DNA of 64,000 nucleotides from Deltaproteobacteria bacterium (GCA_028695735.1 JAQVIJ010000005.1:62001-126000), one strand, 5' to 3'. Positions 36,651 through 45,232 are shown, counted from the first letter of the stretch. Numbers and translations are program-made. The notes: generated from the letters alone by a model not told the origin.

Positions 36651-37162
36651 GCGGCAGCGGTGAAGCATTTGTTCCATGCGTCGCATAACTGCCCTCCATG
36701 GCAGTATGCGCCGCCGGCGCCCTCGTGGCGCCTATTCCACAAACACTTCACCACTGCCGCCCTTTTCGTCCCTACTTAACCCCATGTTCATAACGGGTTC
36801 CCTATTCCTTTTTTCTTTTAATCCTCTTGATATAGGATTGCCCTGCTGTAATGGCTAAACCGGCACTTCTGCCAATAAAAAACGTGGAATTGGTCTTTAC
36901 CCGCTGTTAACCAAAGTTCGAAGGATATGCGGTGTTTTGAAGCGTCGTTTACGGTTGGGCGTGGAGTTCAGGAGGGGTGTTAACCAAACTCCAAAGGGTC
37001 TATGCCTTTTTTAAGCGACTTCTGAGGTAAGATGTGGAGGTGGGGAGGGGCGAGGACAGCCGGTGTTTGTGGAATAGGCGCCACGAGGGCGCCGGCCCCA
37101 CATTCTCCGCCATGGAGGGCGGTTATGTGGGGCATGAAACAAATGCCGGGTGCCCTCGCCCC
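36651..37162. repeat. Composite ~512-bp structured repeat, copy I
   Basis: Two ~112-bp end units face each other (36651-36762 and 37051-37162), one the reverse complement of the other in layout. Between them lie about 290 bp that include a 73-bp imperfect tandem repeat beginning GTTAACC at 36906 and 36979. Each end unit is itself palindromic with two inner hairpins. Copies II and III at 53450 and 54085 have the same length and order. No ORF in the unit resembles a transposase. Confidence 0.85.
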
Positions 37163-37280
37163 GAAAAGATTAAATCTGGGCAGGCACACAAACAATAAGG
37201 GGCAGGCACAGGGGCCTGCCCCTACATTTGTATTCAAGAAGTTGGATGTCCTTTTTTGTTATTAGGGTAAATCTCCTGGG

Positions 37281-37390
37281 GCGGCAGCAGTGTTTGTGGA
37301 ATAGGCGCCACGAGGGCGCCGGCCCCACATTCTCCGCCATGGAGGGCGGTTATGTGGGCCATGGAACAAATGCCGGGTGCCCTCGCCCAG
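37281..37390. repeat. Single, recombinant-looking end unit
   Basis: It carries the inner hairpins of the right-hand end unit (GGCGCC arms and a CCCACAT/ATGTGGG stem). Its left edge, GGGGCGGCAGCAGTG, belongs to the other type, while its right edge is the normal CCCTCGCCC. The outer stem therefore no longer pairs, as if left and right units had recombined and lost the spacer. Confidence 0.75.
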
Positions 37391-37412
37391 ATATTTAATC
37401 ACTGCCTCTCAA

Positions 37413-37512
37413 AAAAACATCATGGATTGCCTCGCTCGCAATGACAGGATGCTGCCTCAAACAGGTCAACAGGATAGGCATAAGGGGAAAAACAGGTAAT
37501 GGCCGTTTTCGC
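37413..37512 (+). repeat. 100-bp direct repeat, right copy
   Basis: Partner of 36494-36593, with only a few differences (for example GCCTCG for GCTTTG). It ends 84 bp before the SDR gene start. The spacing suggests that the island between the copies was inserted or duplicated as a block. Confidence 0.85.
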
Positions 37513-37596
37513 CCAACGCCATGGAAAAGAGACAGAAATTTGGGGCTGTTGAATTCAGTGATTTTTTGTTATTCTTTGGGGAAAGGGGTCATTATT

Positions 37597-38448
37597 ATGG
37601 AATTACAAGGGAAAGCCGCCCTGATTACGGGTGCCATTCGAGGAATAGGTCTGGCCATGGCAAAGGAATTGGCTGCACGGGGTGTGCGGTGTGCCTTGAC
37701 CTATTTTGATTGGCAGGAAGACCTGCCCCGTATGCATCAGGCCTTGCAGGAGGTAAAGGCGCAATATGTGGCCATCGAGGCCAATCTGCTCACTTCAGAT
37801 GGCGTAAATCAAGTGGTAAATGAGACTGTGAAGCGCTTTGGCGGTCTGGATATACTAATCAACAACATAGAACGGGGTGGTTGGCCGGTGGTGCATGGTC
37901 CCTACACGCCTGAGCAGTGGGATTTGGAATTTCACACCACTCTTACGGCCAAGTGGCGGCTTTATGAGGCCTTTAGGCCCTATCTCAAGGCCGCTGAAAG
38001 TGCCTGTGTGATAAACATCTCCTCCATCGCAGGGATTGTGGGTAGAAGCGGCCCTGCCTCTGATGTGTTTCCTGACTGTTATTCCGCGGCCAACAGGGCT
38101 GTTGGCAGCCTTACAGAGACATGGGCACGGGACCTGGCGCCTTCAGGACGGGTAAACGAGGTCGTCCTGGGCCTCTTTGAAACCAGGCACGGGCCTTTTA
38201 CACGGGGTTGGAGTCTGCTCTCAGAGCAAGCTCGCCAGGCCCTCATAGACCATACCCTTCTAAAGCGAGTGGGCAGGCCTGAGGAGGTGGCCAGGCTCGT
38301 GCGCTTTATCTTGGAAGAGGCAGACTATATGACAGGCGCCAGCATTCGTTTGGATGGTGGTTATGTGTTGAGTGGCGAAAGAGTGAAAGAGATGCCAAAG
38401 GGTGTGGTGCAGCCCCATGAGTCTGTATTTGGCGGCAGGCACAACTAA
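37597..38448 (+). CDS. Short-chain dehydrogenase/reductase with altered active site
   Basis: 283 aa. The N-terminal NAD(P)-binding motif reads GAIRGIG, with LDILINN further on and catalytic Ser142/143 in NISSIAG. The usual YxxxK reads YSAAN: Tyr162 is present but position 166 is Asn, so normal proton relay is questionable. A C-terminal MTGASIRLDGGY is typical of FabG-like proteins. ATG 37597 follows GAAAGGGG; the in-frame ATG at 37441 lies in the repeat and is ignored. Followed after 22 bp by a parvulin gene. Substrate unknown. Confidence 0.85.
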   Translation: MELQGKAALITGAIRGIGLAMAKELAARGVRCALTYFDWQEDLPRMHQALQEVKAQYVAIEANLLTSDGVNQVVNETVKRFGGLDILINNIERGGWPVVHGPYTPEQWDLEFHTTLTAKWRLYEAFRPYLKAAESACVINISSIAGIVGRSGPASDVFPDCYSAANRAVGSLTETWARDLAPSGRVNEVVLGLFETRHGPFTRGWSLLSEQARQALIDHTLLKRVGRPEEVARLVRFILEEADYMTGASIRLDGGYVLSGERVKEMPKGVVQPHESVFGGRHN

Positions 38449-38470
38449 TTGAAAAAAGGAGGTAGAATTC

Positions 38471-38761
38471 GTGGCAAAACCCAAACAAAAGGCAAAGGCC
38501 CGCCATATATTGGTGGAGACCAAAGAGGAATGTGAGGCATTGAAACAGCGTATTCAGGCAGGAGAGAGCTTCGATAAGCTGGCTGAGGAGTATTCCAGGT
38601 GCCCGTCAGGTAAAAACGGCGGTTATCTCGGGGAGTTTACGCCAGGGCAGATGGTGGAGGAGTTCGACAAAGTAGTTTTTAATAAGCCGGTGGGCAAGGT
38701 GCACGGCCCCATCAAGACGCAGTTCGGTTATCACCTGATCTATATCATGGAGAGGGGTTGA
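38471..38761 (+). CDS. Parvulin-type peptidyl-prolyl isomerase (PpiC-like)
   Basis: 96 aa, a single parvulin domain without signal peptide: ARHILVETKEECEAL, FDKLAEEYSRCPSGKNGGYLGEF and FGYHLIYIMERG. GTG start with AAAAAAGGAGG upstream. The stop lies 5 bp from the converging HD-domain gene. It probably acts in the cytoplasm as a stand-alone folding helper. Confidence 0.92.
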   Translation: MAKPKQKAKARHILVETKEECEALKQRIQAGESFDKLAEEYSRCPSGKNGGYLGEFTPGQMVEEFDKVVFNKPVGKVHGPIKTQFGYHLIYIMERG

Positions 38762-38766
38762 ACCTT

Positions 38767-39840
38767 TTACACATGCGGTGAGGGCACGAAGATGGATACA
38801 AAAAGGTCTTTTGCGTAGCTGTCGGACATGCCGGCTATGAAGTCGCAGACCTGGCGTTCATAAGGCGTGTCGGCCTCGCCTGCTATCTCCTCTTCAAAGA
38901 GCCGTTTACGCTCTTTTAAAAAGGCATTCTGATTTCGCATGAAGTATCCATAGAGTTCATAGAGGATCTTTCTGGCCTTTTCAAACTCGCTATGTACCTG
39001 TGGAGAGCGATAGACATTGTTGTAGAGGAATGAACGAAGCAGCAGCATTACCTCATGACCTTTCTCTGTAATGCCCAATTGAATGGTGTCTCCCTCAATC
39101 TTTGTGCCTTCTATGACATTTCGTATCATGGAGGTGGTTCGTTCACTGTGGGTGTGTCCCAAAAACTCCCTGCACTCCACTGGAATGTCCTTTTCAGCGA
39201 TGACCTTACTGCGGATGGCATCGTCTAAGTCATGGCTCAGATAGGCGATGATGTCCGAGAGTCTCACGATCTTACCTTCCACGGTTACAGCCCAGGCATC
39301 GTCGTTTTTGGGAATTATATCCCCGAACCCCTTGGAATGCTTGGCTATTCCATCCCGCACCTCGTATGTGAGGTTTAAGCCCTTGCCTCCGTTTTCAAGC
39401 CTTTCTACTATGCGCAGGCTCTGTTGGGTATGGGAAAAACCACTTGGGACTATCTCATTGAGTATGGTCTCGCCTGCATGTCCGAAGGGAGTGTGCCCCA
39501 GGTCGTGGCCGAGGGCTATGGCCTCAGCCAGGTCTTCGTTGAGGCGCAGGGCCCGGCAGAGGGTACGGGCGATCTCGGCCACCTCGAGGGTATGGGTGAG
39601 TCGAGTGCGGTAGTGGTCACCCATGGGGGAAAGAAAGACCTGAGTCTTGTGTTTGAGTCTGCGGAATGCCTTGGAATAGAGGATGCGGTCCCGATCCCGT
39701 TGAAATGCGGTGCGAATTGGGCATTCCAGAATGGGAATGGCCCTGCCCTTGGTATGGGCGCTTAAGGTGGCATAAGGCGCCAGGAACTGCCTTTCCCGCT
39801 CCTCTATGGCCTCTCTTATGGTTTTGGTCGTCATGTCCAT
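38767..39840 (-). CDS. dgt: dGTPase-like HD-domain triphosphohydrolase
   Basis: Predicted to hydrolyse dGTP or other dNTPs to nucleoside and triphosphate. Family motifs are RDRDRILYSKAFRRLKHKTQV, RLTHTLEVAEIART and the metal-binding HD in LGHDLGHTPFGHAGE, and a late DIIAYLSHDLDDA. ~357 aa from ATG 39840; ATG 39834 is as good, and an earlier ATG at 39870 overlaps the divergent gene. It is the shorter dGTPase-like type 2 form. Identity with E. coli Dgt is by family only. Confidence 0.9.
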   Translation of the reverse strand: MDMTTKTIREAIEERERQFLAPYATLSAHTKGRAIPILECPIRTAFQRDRDRILYSKAFRRLKHKTQVFLSPMGDHYRTRLTHTLEVAEIARTLCRALRLNEDLAEAIALGHDLGHTPFGHAGETILNEIVPSGFSHTQQSLRIVERLENGGKGLNLTYEVRDGIAKHSKGFGDIIPKNDDAWAVTVEGKIVRLSDIIAYLSHDLDDAIRSKVIAEKDIPVECREFLGHTHSERTTSMIRNVIEGTKIEGDTIQLGITEKGHEVMLLLRSFLYNNVYRSPQVHSEFEKARKILYELYGYFMRNQNAFLKERKRLFEEEIAGEADTPYERQVCDFIAGMSDSYAKDLFVSIFVPSPHV

Positions 39841-39864
39841 TATGATAGCCTGAGGAATAAAAGA

Positions 39865-40578
39865 GTGCAATTGGAATTCGATGCTGCTGGCTTGCCGGTT
39901 GATTTTGTGCTGGCCATAGGTGATTCAGCCCTGGCAGAGGCCATGAAATTTCAGGACAGCAAGGGTATCTTTCTGCTGGTGACAGATGTTTCCTTGGCCA
40001 GTCAGGCCGTCTCCACCGGCAGGTGGCAGGGGGCCATGATTCAGCCGCCCTATGAATTCCATATGAAGGCCTTGCGCTCTATGCTGCCTCATGTCATTCA
40101 CCTGGGCCTGATTCACAGCCCTGAATCCGAGCAGGCGCTGCACCTGTTGCTACAGGCCGCCTCCAGGACCGGCTTGGTAATAAAGGCGAAAAGGGTGGAG
40201 CCTGCCGGCTCTCTTCAGGCCTTGCGTTTTCTCTTTGATGAGTGTCATGCTGTATTCATGTTTCCTGATACAAGATTGTTGAACAACCTCACCATGGAGT
40301 CCATGCTGCTTTTACAACAGGAAAAAAGAAGGGCCGTCATAGGAATCAGCAAGACCTCGGTTGCCGCAGGCGCCCTGATGGCCGTTGCCTATGACCTGGA
40401 AAGGCTGCCCGAGGTAACTTATAGGGCCATAAAGGGCTATCAGGAATCGGGTCAAATGCCAGATGAAACCGCCTTTGCCGATGCAGTGGTTGTTTATTAC
40501 AATTCAGAGGTTGCTCAACGGCTTGGTTTGCAGTTAAATTCGGGCAAATTGCCTTTCAGGGCAGTGGAGCTGAAATAA
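39865..40578 (+). CDS. ABC substrate-binding-like protein lacking its N terminus
   Basis: 237 aa resembling the central and C-terminal parts of the ABC_sub_bind (PF04392) family: VDFVLAIGDSALAEAMKF, a HLGLIHSPESEQAL interdomain phrase, ALRFLFDECHAVFMFPDT and VIGISKTSVAAGALMAVAYDLE. Family members usually have ~320 aa with a signal peptide; none is here, so this is either truncated or cytoplasmic. GTG start with GAGGAATAAAAGA upstream. The divergent dgt gene starts 24 bp away. Linked to a membrane sensor fragment downstream. Confidence 0.7.
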   Translation: MQLEFDAAGLPVDFVLAIGDSALAEAMKFQDSKGIFLLVTDVSLASQAVSTGRWQGAMIQPPYEFHMKALRSMLPHVIHLGLIHSPESEQALHLLLQAASRTGLVIKAKRVEPAGSLQALRFLFDECHAVFMFPDTRLLNNLTMESMLLLQQEKRRAVIGISKTSVAAGALMAVAYDLERLPEVTYRAIKGYQESGQMPDETAFADAVVVYYNSEVAQRLGLQLNSGKLPFRAVELK

Positions 40579-40611
40579 CTGTGTTATTGAGTTTCTGAAG
40601 AGGTCAATATT

Positions 40612-41109
40612 TTGAATTTATTGAATTTTTCATTTAAAAATACACTGCGTGAGCGTATTTTTGCAGCCTTTGTGAGTCTTTTGTGCCTCTTCGCCCTTCT
40701 GTTTCTGGTGGTTTTCGGCTGGTTGGAGTGGCGGAGCCACAGGCAGCTATTGGTGGAAAAGGGAGTGAGTCAGGCCAAGGCCGTTTCCGATGCCACTGCC
40801 CTGGCCCTTTATACAGAGAATCTCTGGCTACTGAATGCCCGTATGGAGGCCTTGCTGCCCCTTTCAGACAACCTGGTGCTTATCTACAAAAAAGACGGCA
40901 GCCTCTGGCAGGCCTATGGGGATCGGGAGCAGGTCAAGTCCTTTCAAGTAGGGCAGGAAGAGGCCGCAGCCCTGCTTAAAAAGATGACCGTGGGCGGTAA
41001 TGAATTTCGGCAAGAAAAGGGCTGTCTTGTGTTTTTTATGCCGGTTTCCATTCAGGACATGACAGGCCTCAAACAGGTCCTCTTGAAGCTGACTCAATGC
41101 AATGAATAA
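40612..41109 (+). CDS. Membrane protein resembling the sensor half of a histidine kinase
   Basis: 165 aa. A transmembrane helix (~17-40, AFVSLLCLFALLFLVVFGW) is followed by a periplasmic-type domain with VSQAKAVSDATALALYTEN and LVLIYKKDGSLWQAYGD, as in sensor kinases with CHASE8-like domains. No second membrane helix, HAMP or kinase domain follows. TTG start with GAAGAGG 8 nt upstream. It overlaps cobU by 8 bp. With the preceding substrate-binding-like gene it could be a remnant of a sensor locus or a stand-alone receptor pair. Confidence 0.6.
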   Translation: MNLLNFSFKNTLRERIFAAFVSLLCLFALLFLVVFGWLEWRSHRQLLVEKGVSQAKAVSDATALALYTENLWLLNARMEALLPLSDNLVLIYKKDGSLWQAYGDREQVKSFQVGQEEAAALLKKMTVGGNEFRQEKGCLVFFMPVSIQDMTGLKQVLLKLTQCNE

Positions 41110-41650
41110 ACGCATAGTGCTGGTGTTGGGTGGTGCCAGAAGCGGTAAGACCTCCTGGGCGCTGAAAGAGGCGGAGAGGCGCCTGATGCAAGCTCGAGAC
41201 GAGGCTTTCGCTTGCAGTGCCGGGCAACACGCCCTCTATGTTGCCACTGCCCAGGCCCTGGATGCAGAGATGCAGGAGCGCATTCAAAGGCACAAAGAGG
41301 AGCGTGGCGAGCCTTGGCACACCCTGGAGGCACCCATTCACCTGACTGATACCCTGAAGTCCAGTGGGGCATATCCGGTGGTGCTGGTGGATTGCCTGAC
41401 CATGTGGGTATCCAACCTCATGGCCTGTGAAATACCCCTGGAGCAGGCATTTCCCGAGCTTTGCACGGTACTTCGGCAAATGTCCAATCAGACCATTCTG
41501 GTATCCAATGAAGTGGGGCTGGGCATCGTGCCTGACAACCCGCTTGCCCGGCGTTTTCGGGATGCTGCGGGCAGACTGCATCAGGAGATAGCCGCCATAG
41601 CCCACGAGGTCTTTTTTGTGGCAGCCGGAATCGCCATGCGAATGAAGTGA
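41102..41650 (+). CDS. cobU: Adenosylcobinamide kinase / guanylyltransferase
   Basis: Activates adenosylcobinamide for lower-ligand attachment in B12 synthesis. It has P-loop GGARSGKTSWA, YVATAQALDAEMQERI, LVDCLTMWVSNL and VSNEVGLGIVP. 182 aa is normal. It overlaps the sensor-like gene by 8 bp and is followed by cobT after 47 bp. cobS and cobC are not in the window, and no cobalamin riboswitch was recognised. Confidence 0.95.
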   Translation: MNKRIVLVLGGARSGKTSWALKEAERRLMQARDEAFACSAGQHALYVATAQALDAEMQERIQRHKEERGEPWHTLEAPIHLTDTLKSSGAYPVVLVDCLTMWVSNLMACEIPLEQAFPELCTVLRQMSNQTILVSNEVGLGIVPDNPLARRFRDAAGRLHQEIAAIAHEVFFVAAGIAMRMK

Positions 41651-41697
41651 TTGAGTCCAATCTCTGTATTTCACCATGAATTTAAGGAGAAAACTTT

Positions 41698-42768
41698 ATG
41701 AATTATGTGCAGCAACTTACTGATGTCATTAAATCCATTCAGCCTGTGTCCAGGGCACTGGAACAACAAGTGCAGGCCCATCTGGACAACCTCACCAAGC
41801 CCAGAGGCAGTCTGGGCAGGCTGGAGTGGATCGCTAAAAGATACTGTCTTATATTAAACACATTGAGGCCGGTCATTCCTCGCAAGGCCGTGTTTGTGTT
41901 TGCAGGAGACCACGGCGTGGCGGAGGAAGGGGTGAGTGCCTTTCCCAAGGAGGTGACCGCCCAGATGGTCTATAATTTTTTAAAGGGCGGTGCAGGGATA
42001 AATGTCTTGGCGAGGCACGCTGGAGCGGATGTGCGCGTAGTGGACATGGCCGTGGACTGGGATTTTGAGGGTGTAAACGGCCTGATACACGCCAAGGTGA
42101 TGCGCGGTACACGCAATATGGCCAAGGGACCTGCCATGAGCGAAGAGGAGGCGGCAAAGGCCGTGCTCACTGGAGTCGAGCTGGCAAGAAAGGCCGTTGG
42201 TGAGGGAATAGACCTGTTGGCCACCGGTGAAATGGGTATAGCAAACACTACCGCCGCCAGCGCCATCACCGCCTGTCTGTGCGCCAGGGAACCGGCTGAG
42301 GTCACTGGCCGGGGTACAGGGGTGTCTGAGGAGACCTGGCGTCACAAGGTAGAGGTGATTCGCAGGGCATTGCAGGTCAATCGCCCTGACGCCCAAAGGC
42401 CGTTAGCTGTGCTGGCCAAGGTGGGAGGCGCCGAGATAGCTGGTATCTGCGGCCTGGTGCTGGGGGCCGCGGCCATGAGGCGGCCTGTAATCATAGATGG
42501 CTTTATCTCTACAGCAGGGGCATTGGTGGCCTGTTGCCTGTGCCCTGATGTCAGGGATTACATCTTTGCAGCCCATCGTTCGGTGGAACAGGGGCACCGT
42601 ATTCAATTGGAATTTATGGGGCTTGAGCCGCTTTTGGACCTGGATCTGCGGCTTGGAGAGGGCACAGGCGCGGCCCTTGCCATGACTTTAGTGGATGCCG
42701 GCATCAAGATCTATTCTGAAATGGCTACCTTTCAAGCGGCTGGAGTCTCAGCAGGTGCTGAAGAATAG
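41698..42768 (+). CDS. cobT: Nicotinate-nucleotide--dimethylbenzimidazole phosphoribosyltransferase
   Basis: Makes alpha-ribazole phosphate for the B12 lower loop. LTKPRGSLGRLE, FAGDHGVAEEGVSAFP, GGAGINVLARHAGADVRVVDMAVD and the catalytic Glu region EFMGLEPLLDLDLRLGEGTGAAL are all present. 356 aa matches. ATTTAAGGAGAAAAC precedes the ATG. With cobU it indicates at least the nucleotide-loop half of B12 synthesis. Confidence 0.96.
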   Translation: MNYVQQLTDVIKSIQPVSRALEQQVQAHLDNLTKPRGSLGRLEWIAKRYCLILNTLRPVIPRKAVFVFAGDHGVAEEGVSAFPKEVTAQMVYNFLKGGAGINVLARHAGADVRVVDMAVDWDFEGVNGLIHAKVMRGTRNMAKGPAMSEEEAAKAVLTGVELARKAVGEGIDLLATGEMGIANTTAASAITACLCAREPAEVTGRGTGVSEETWRHKVEVIRRALQVNRPDAQRPLAVLAKVGGAEIAGICGLVLGAAAMRRPVIIDGFISTAGALVACCLCPDVRDYIFAAHRSVEQGHRIQLEFMGLEPLLDLDLRLGEGTGAALAMTLVDAGIKIYSEMATFQAAGVSAGAEE

Positions 42769-42800
42769 TTGTGCAATATTAGAAGAATCTGTGTAAAATG

Positions 42801-42832
42801 CTTAAGGGTTTATTTTTCAGGGAACCCTTAAG
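42801..42832. repeat. Perfect 10-bp stem-loop between cobT and the coiled-coil gene
   Basis: CTTAAGGGTT pairs with AACCCTTAAG around a 12-nt loop. No T-tract follows, and the ATG of the next gene is 16 bp on. It could act on either the cobT 3' end or the next leader. Confidence 0.6.
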
Positions 42833-42847
42833 AGATAGAGGTATGCC

Positions 42848-43570
42848 ATGGCTGAAATGGAAAAAGAACCGGAAAAAAAACAGGTAACCCCATTGGAAGG
42901 CGATATCAATTCAAGGGCCTTTGATGTATTGATAACCAATATCATACCTACCTCCAAATATTTTGAGGCCCGTTTTGATGACCTGCAAAATCAGATTCAT
43001 GGGGTTAAGGATAGCATCAAGTCCCTCGAAGTGCACATGGAGGACCGTTTTCGACAGGTAGATGGTCAGATACAGCTTGTACACGGCGAGATTCAGGGCC
43101 TTGAGTCCCGCATGAATCAGCGCTTCGAGCAGATAGACAAGCGCTTCGAGCAGGTGGATGGTCAGATACAGTTTTTACACGGCGAGATTAAAGGCCTTGA
43201 GTCCCGCATGGATAAGCGGTTTGAACAGGTGGACAAACGCTTCGAGCAGATAGACAAGCGTTTTGAGCAGGTGGATGGTCAGATACAGTTTTTACACAGC
43301 GAGATTCAGGGCCTTGAGTCTCGCATGGATAAGCGTTTTGAGCAGGTGGACAAACGCTTCGAGCAAGTTGATAAACGCTTCGAGCAGGTGGACAAGCGGT
43401 TTCTTGAGATAGACCAAAAATTAGACAAGATTCTTGAACGCATTGATACTCGCATCGATGCAGGATTGCGTGAAAATCGTACCATGATTATTCGCATGTT
43501 TACCTTTGCCATGACCTTTTCTGCTATTTCAATGGTGGGTCTTTTGGCCAAATTGATGGGATTGTTTTAG
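42848..43570 (+). CDS. Tail-anchored coiled-coil protein with 7-residue repeats
   Basis: 240 aa. Residues ~45-205 are a continuous coiled coil built from repeats of KRFEQVD and the longer module DGQIQFLHGEIKGLESRMD, found three times. The C terminus has one hydrophobic helix (MFTFAMTFSAISMVGLLAKLMGLF), so the coil is probably anchored to a membrane with the N terminus in the cytoplasm. At the DNA level the 21-bp and longer repeats are nearly identical, so copy number could vary. Such proteins recur in bacteria without known role. No signal peptide. Confidence 0.75.
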   Translation: MAEMEKEPEKKQVTPLEGDINSRAFDVLITNIIPTSKYFEARFDDLQNQIHGVKDSIKSLEVHMEDRFRQVDGQIQLVHGEIQGLESRMNQRFEQIDKRFEQVDGQIQFLHGEIKGLESRMDKRFEQVDKRFEQIDKRFEQVDGQIQFLHSEIQGLESRMDKRFEQVDKRFEQVDKRFEQVDKRFLEIDQKLDKILERIDTRIDAGLRENRTMIIRMFTFAMTFSAISMVGLLAKLMGLF

Positions 43571-43600
43571 TGTTTGAGTGTGAGTTTTGCTTGCCTGTCG

Positions 43601-45232
43601 ATGACAAATCTACATCTTAGGCGTTTAGAATACCTCCTCTTCGGCCTCGTGCCCCTATGTTTTGGGCTTTTTGCCGTATTTTTAGGCCAGGATGCCAACT
43701 GGGACCTGCGAAATTATCACTTTTATAACCCCTATGCCTTTCTTTATGGCAGAATGGATGTGGATGTAGCCCCTGCCCATGTGGCCACCTTTTATAATCC
43801 CATCCTCTATGTGCCGTTTTATTGGATGGTGGTAAGCCTTTCACCCAAATTAGTCGGTTTTCTTTTGGGCCTGATTCAGGGGCTGAATTTCATACCGCTT
43901 TATTTCGTCTCAAGACAGCTCATAACGGCCTTTAGCCCCTCTCATGCGAGCATACAGGGCCATTTTGAGGCCAGGGCCTGTTTTATATCCCTGTGCGTGG
44001 CTGTCCTGGGCCTGTTGGGCGCAGGGAATGTCTCCGAGCTGGGCACCATGTTCAGCGATAACATTCTGAGCATCCTCATTCTTACAGCCCTTTATGTGTG
44101 TCTATCGGCCGTCTCATCAGGGCGCCTTTTGCCCGTGGCCATAGCAGGCCTTTTGTGCGGCCTTGCCATGGGCTTAAAGCAGACCACCGCTGTCTTCGGG
44201 CTCGGCCTGTGTCTCGCTCTGCTTTTTACGCCACAGGGGCTGCCTCGCGGCCTGCTCTTTGCCTTTATATTCGGTATGACAGCCCTGATCGGCATGGCAG
44301 TCACAGGCGGATACTGGCTCTGGGAGATGTGGCACCGCTTCGGGAACCCCCTTTTCCCTTATTATAATCACATCTTCAAGTCTCCCATGGCCTTTCAGGA
44401 CGCGTATCGGGATGCCCGGTTTCTGCCGGATGGCTGGCGGGAATGGCTGTTCATGCCCTTTATTCTGCTCAAGGACCCATATCAGGCGGGTGAAGTGGCT
44501 TTTTTTGACCTGCGCCTGGCGCTTTTCTATCCGGTGGTCGTTACAGGCTTGATTGCCGCCTTGGCGCTGCGATTAAAAGACAAGGCATTGATGGAGAAAT
44601 ATCTTCCAGCCCCTATGAGTGTTGTGCTGGCCTTCTGCGCCATTTCGTATCTTTTGTGGCTGAAGGTCTTTGCCATATACCGCTATATAGTTCCGTTGGA
44701 GATGCTCGCACCTCTGACCCTCTTTCTCTTGATTTATGCCGTGATGCAGAATATGCGGCAGTCATTTCGCATCTGGTGGCTTTTTGCAGCGATTCTACTG
44801 GTCACCACCAGGCCTCTTGCCTGGGATCGGGTGCCATGGCTACCGAATGCCAAAGACTATTTCGGGGTTCAACTCCCTGAAATAACGGATGCCGACCACA
44901 CCATCATTTTGATGACGGGTTATGAGCCAATGGCCTATCTGATTCCATATTTCCCTCGAAACATTCCATTTTTGCGCATTCACAGCTATTTTACAGGCCC
45001 TTCTGACCATCCCAACGGTTATGACCTGCTTATGCAGCGCAGAATAGCCGGACATGCCGGGCCTATCTATGTAATCTTTCGTTCCATGGATGAAAGCACG
45101 GCTGTTTCAGCCACAAAGGCATACGGATTGCATTTAGTCAAGGAGGAGTGCCAGGGCATGAAACCCCATATCGACAGGTGTTGCGAAGGGGTGTTGATGT
45201 TCTGTGCGGTGAAAAAGGATTTCACGAAATGA
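43601..45232 (+). CDS. Polytopic membrane protein, probable glycosyltransferase
   Basis: 543 aa with ten or more membrane helices. After the first helix comes GQDANWDLRNYHFYNPYAF, an acidic loop in the position used by GT-C glycosyltransferases that take polyprenyl-linked sugars, and a late soluble part. ATG 43601 opens on MTNLHLRR; the upstream TTG (43574) is possible. No ribosome site at either. The next gene is a polyprenyl-phosphate sugar synthase-like GT2, the enzyme that makes donors for GT-C proteins, which supports the call. Acceptor unknown. Confidence 0.7.
   Translation: MTNLHLRRLEYLLFGLVPLCFGLFAVFLGQDANWDLRNYHFYNPYAFLYGRMDVDVAPAHVATFYNPILYVPFYWMVVSLSPKLVGFLLGLIQGLNFIPLYFVSRQLITAFSPSHASIQGHFEARACFISLCVAVLGLLGAGNVSELGTMFSDNILSILILTALYVCLSAVSSGRLLPVAIAGLLCGLAMGLKQTTAVFGLGLCLALLFTPQGLPRGLLFAFIFGMTALIGMAVTGGYWLWEMWHRFGNPLFPYYNHIFKSPMAFQDAYRDARFLPDGWREWLFMPFILLKDPYQAGEVAFFDLRLALFYPVVVTGLIAALALRLKDKALMEKYLPAPMSVVLAFCAISYLLWLKVFAIYRYIVPLEMLAPLTLFLLIYAVMQNMRQSFRIWWLFAAILLVTTRPLAWDRVPWLPNAKDYFGVQLPEITDADHTIILMTGYEPMAYLIPYFPRNIPFLRIHSYFTGPSDHPNGYDLLMQRRIAGHAGPIYVIFRSMDESTAVSATKAYGLHLVKEECQGMKPHIDRCCEGVLMFCAVKKDFTK

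Noticed and set aside
41651-41697. Cobalamin riboswitch before cobT
   Set aside because: The gap is 47 bp, too short, and no B12-box was seen before cobU either.
43090-43410. Regular short repeats suggesting a CRISPR array
   Set aside because: Repeats are in-frame 21-bp units encoding a coiled coil, without unique spacers; no cas genes.
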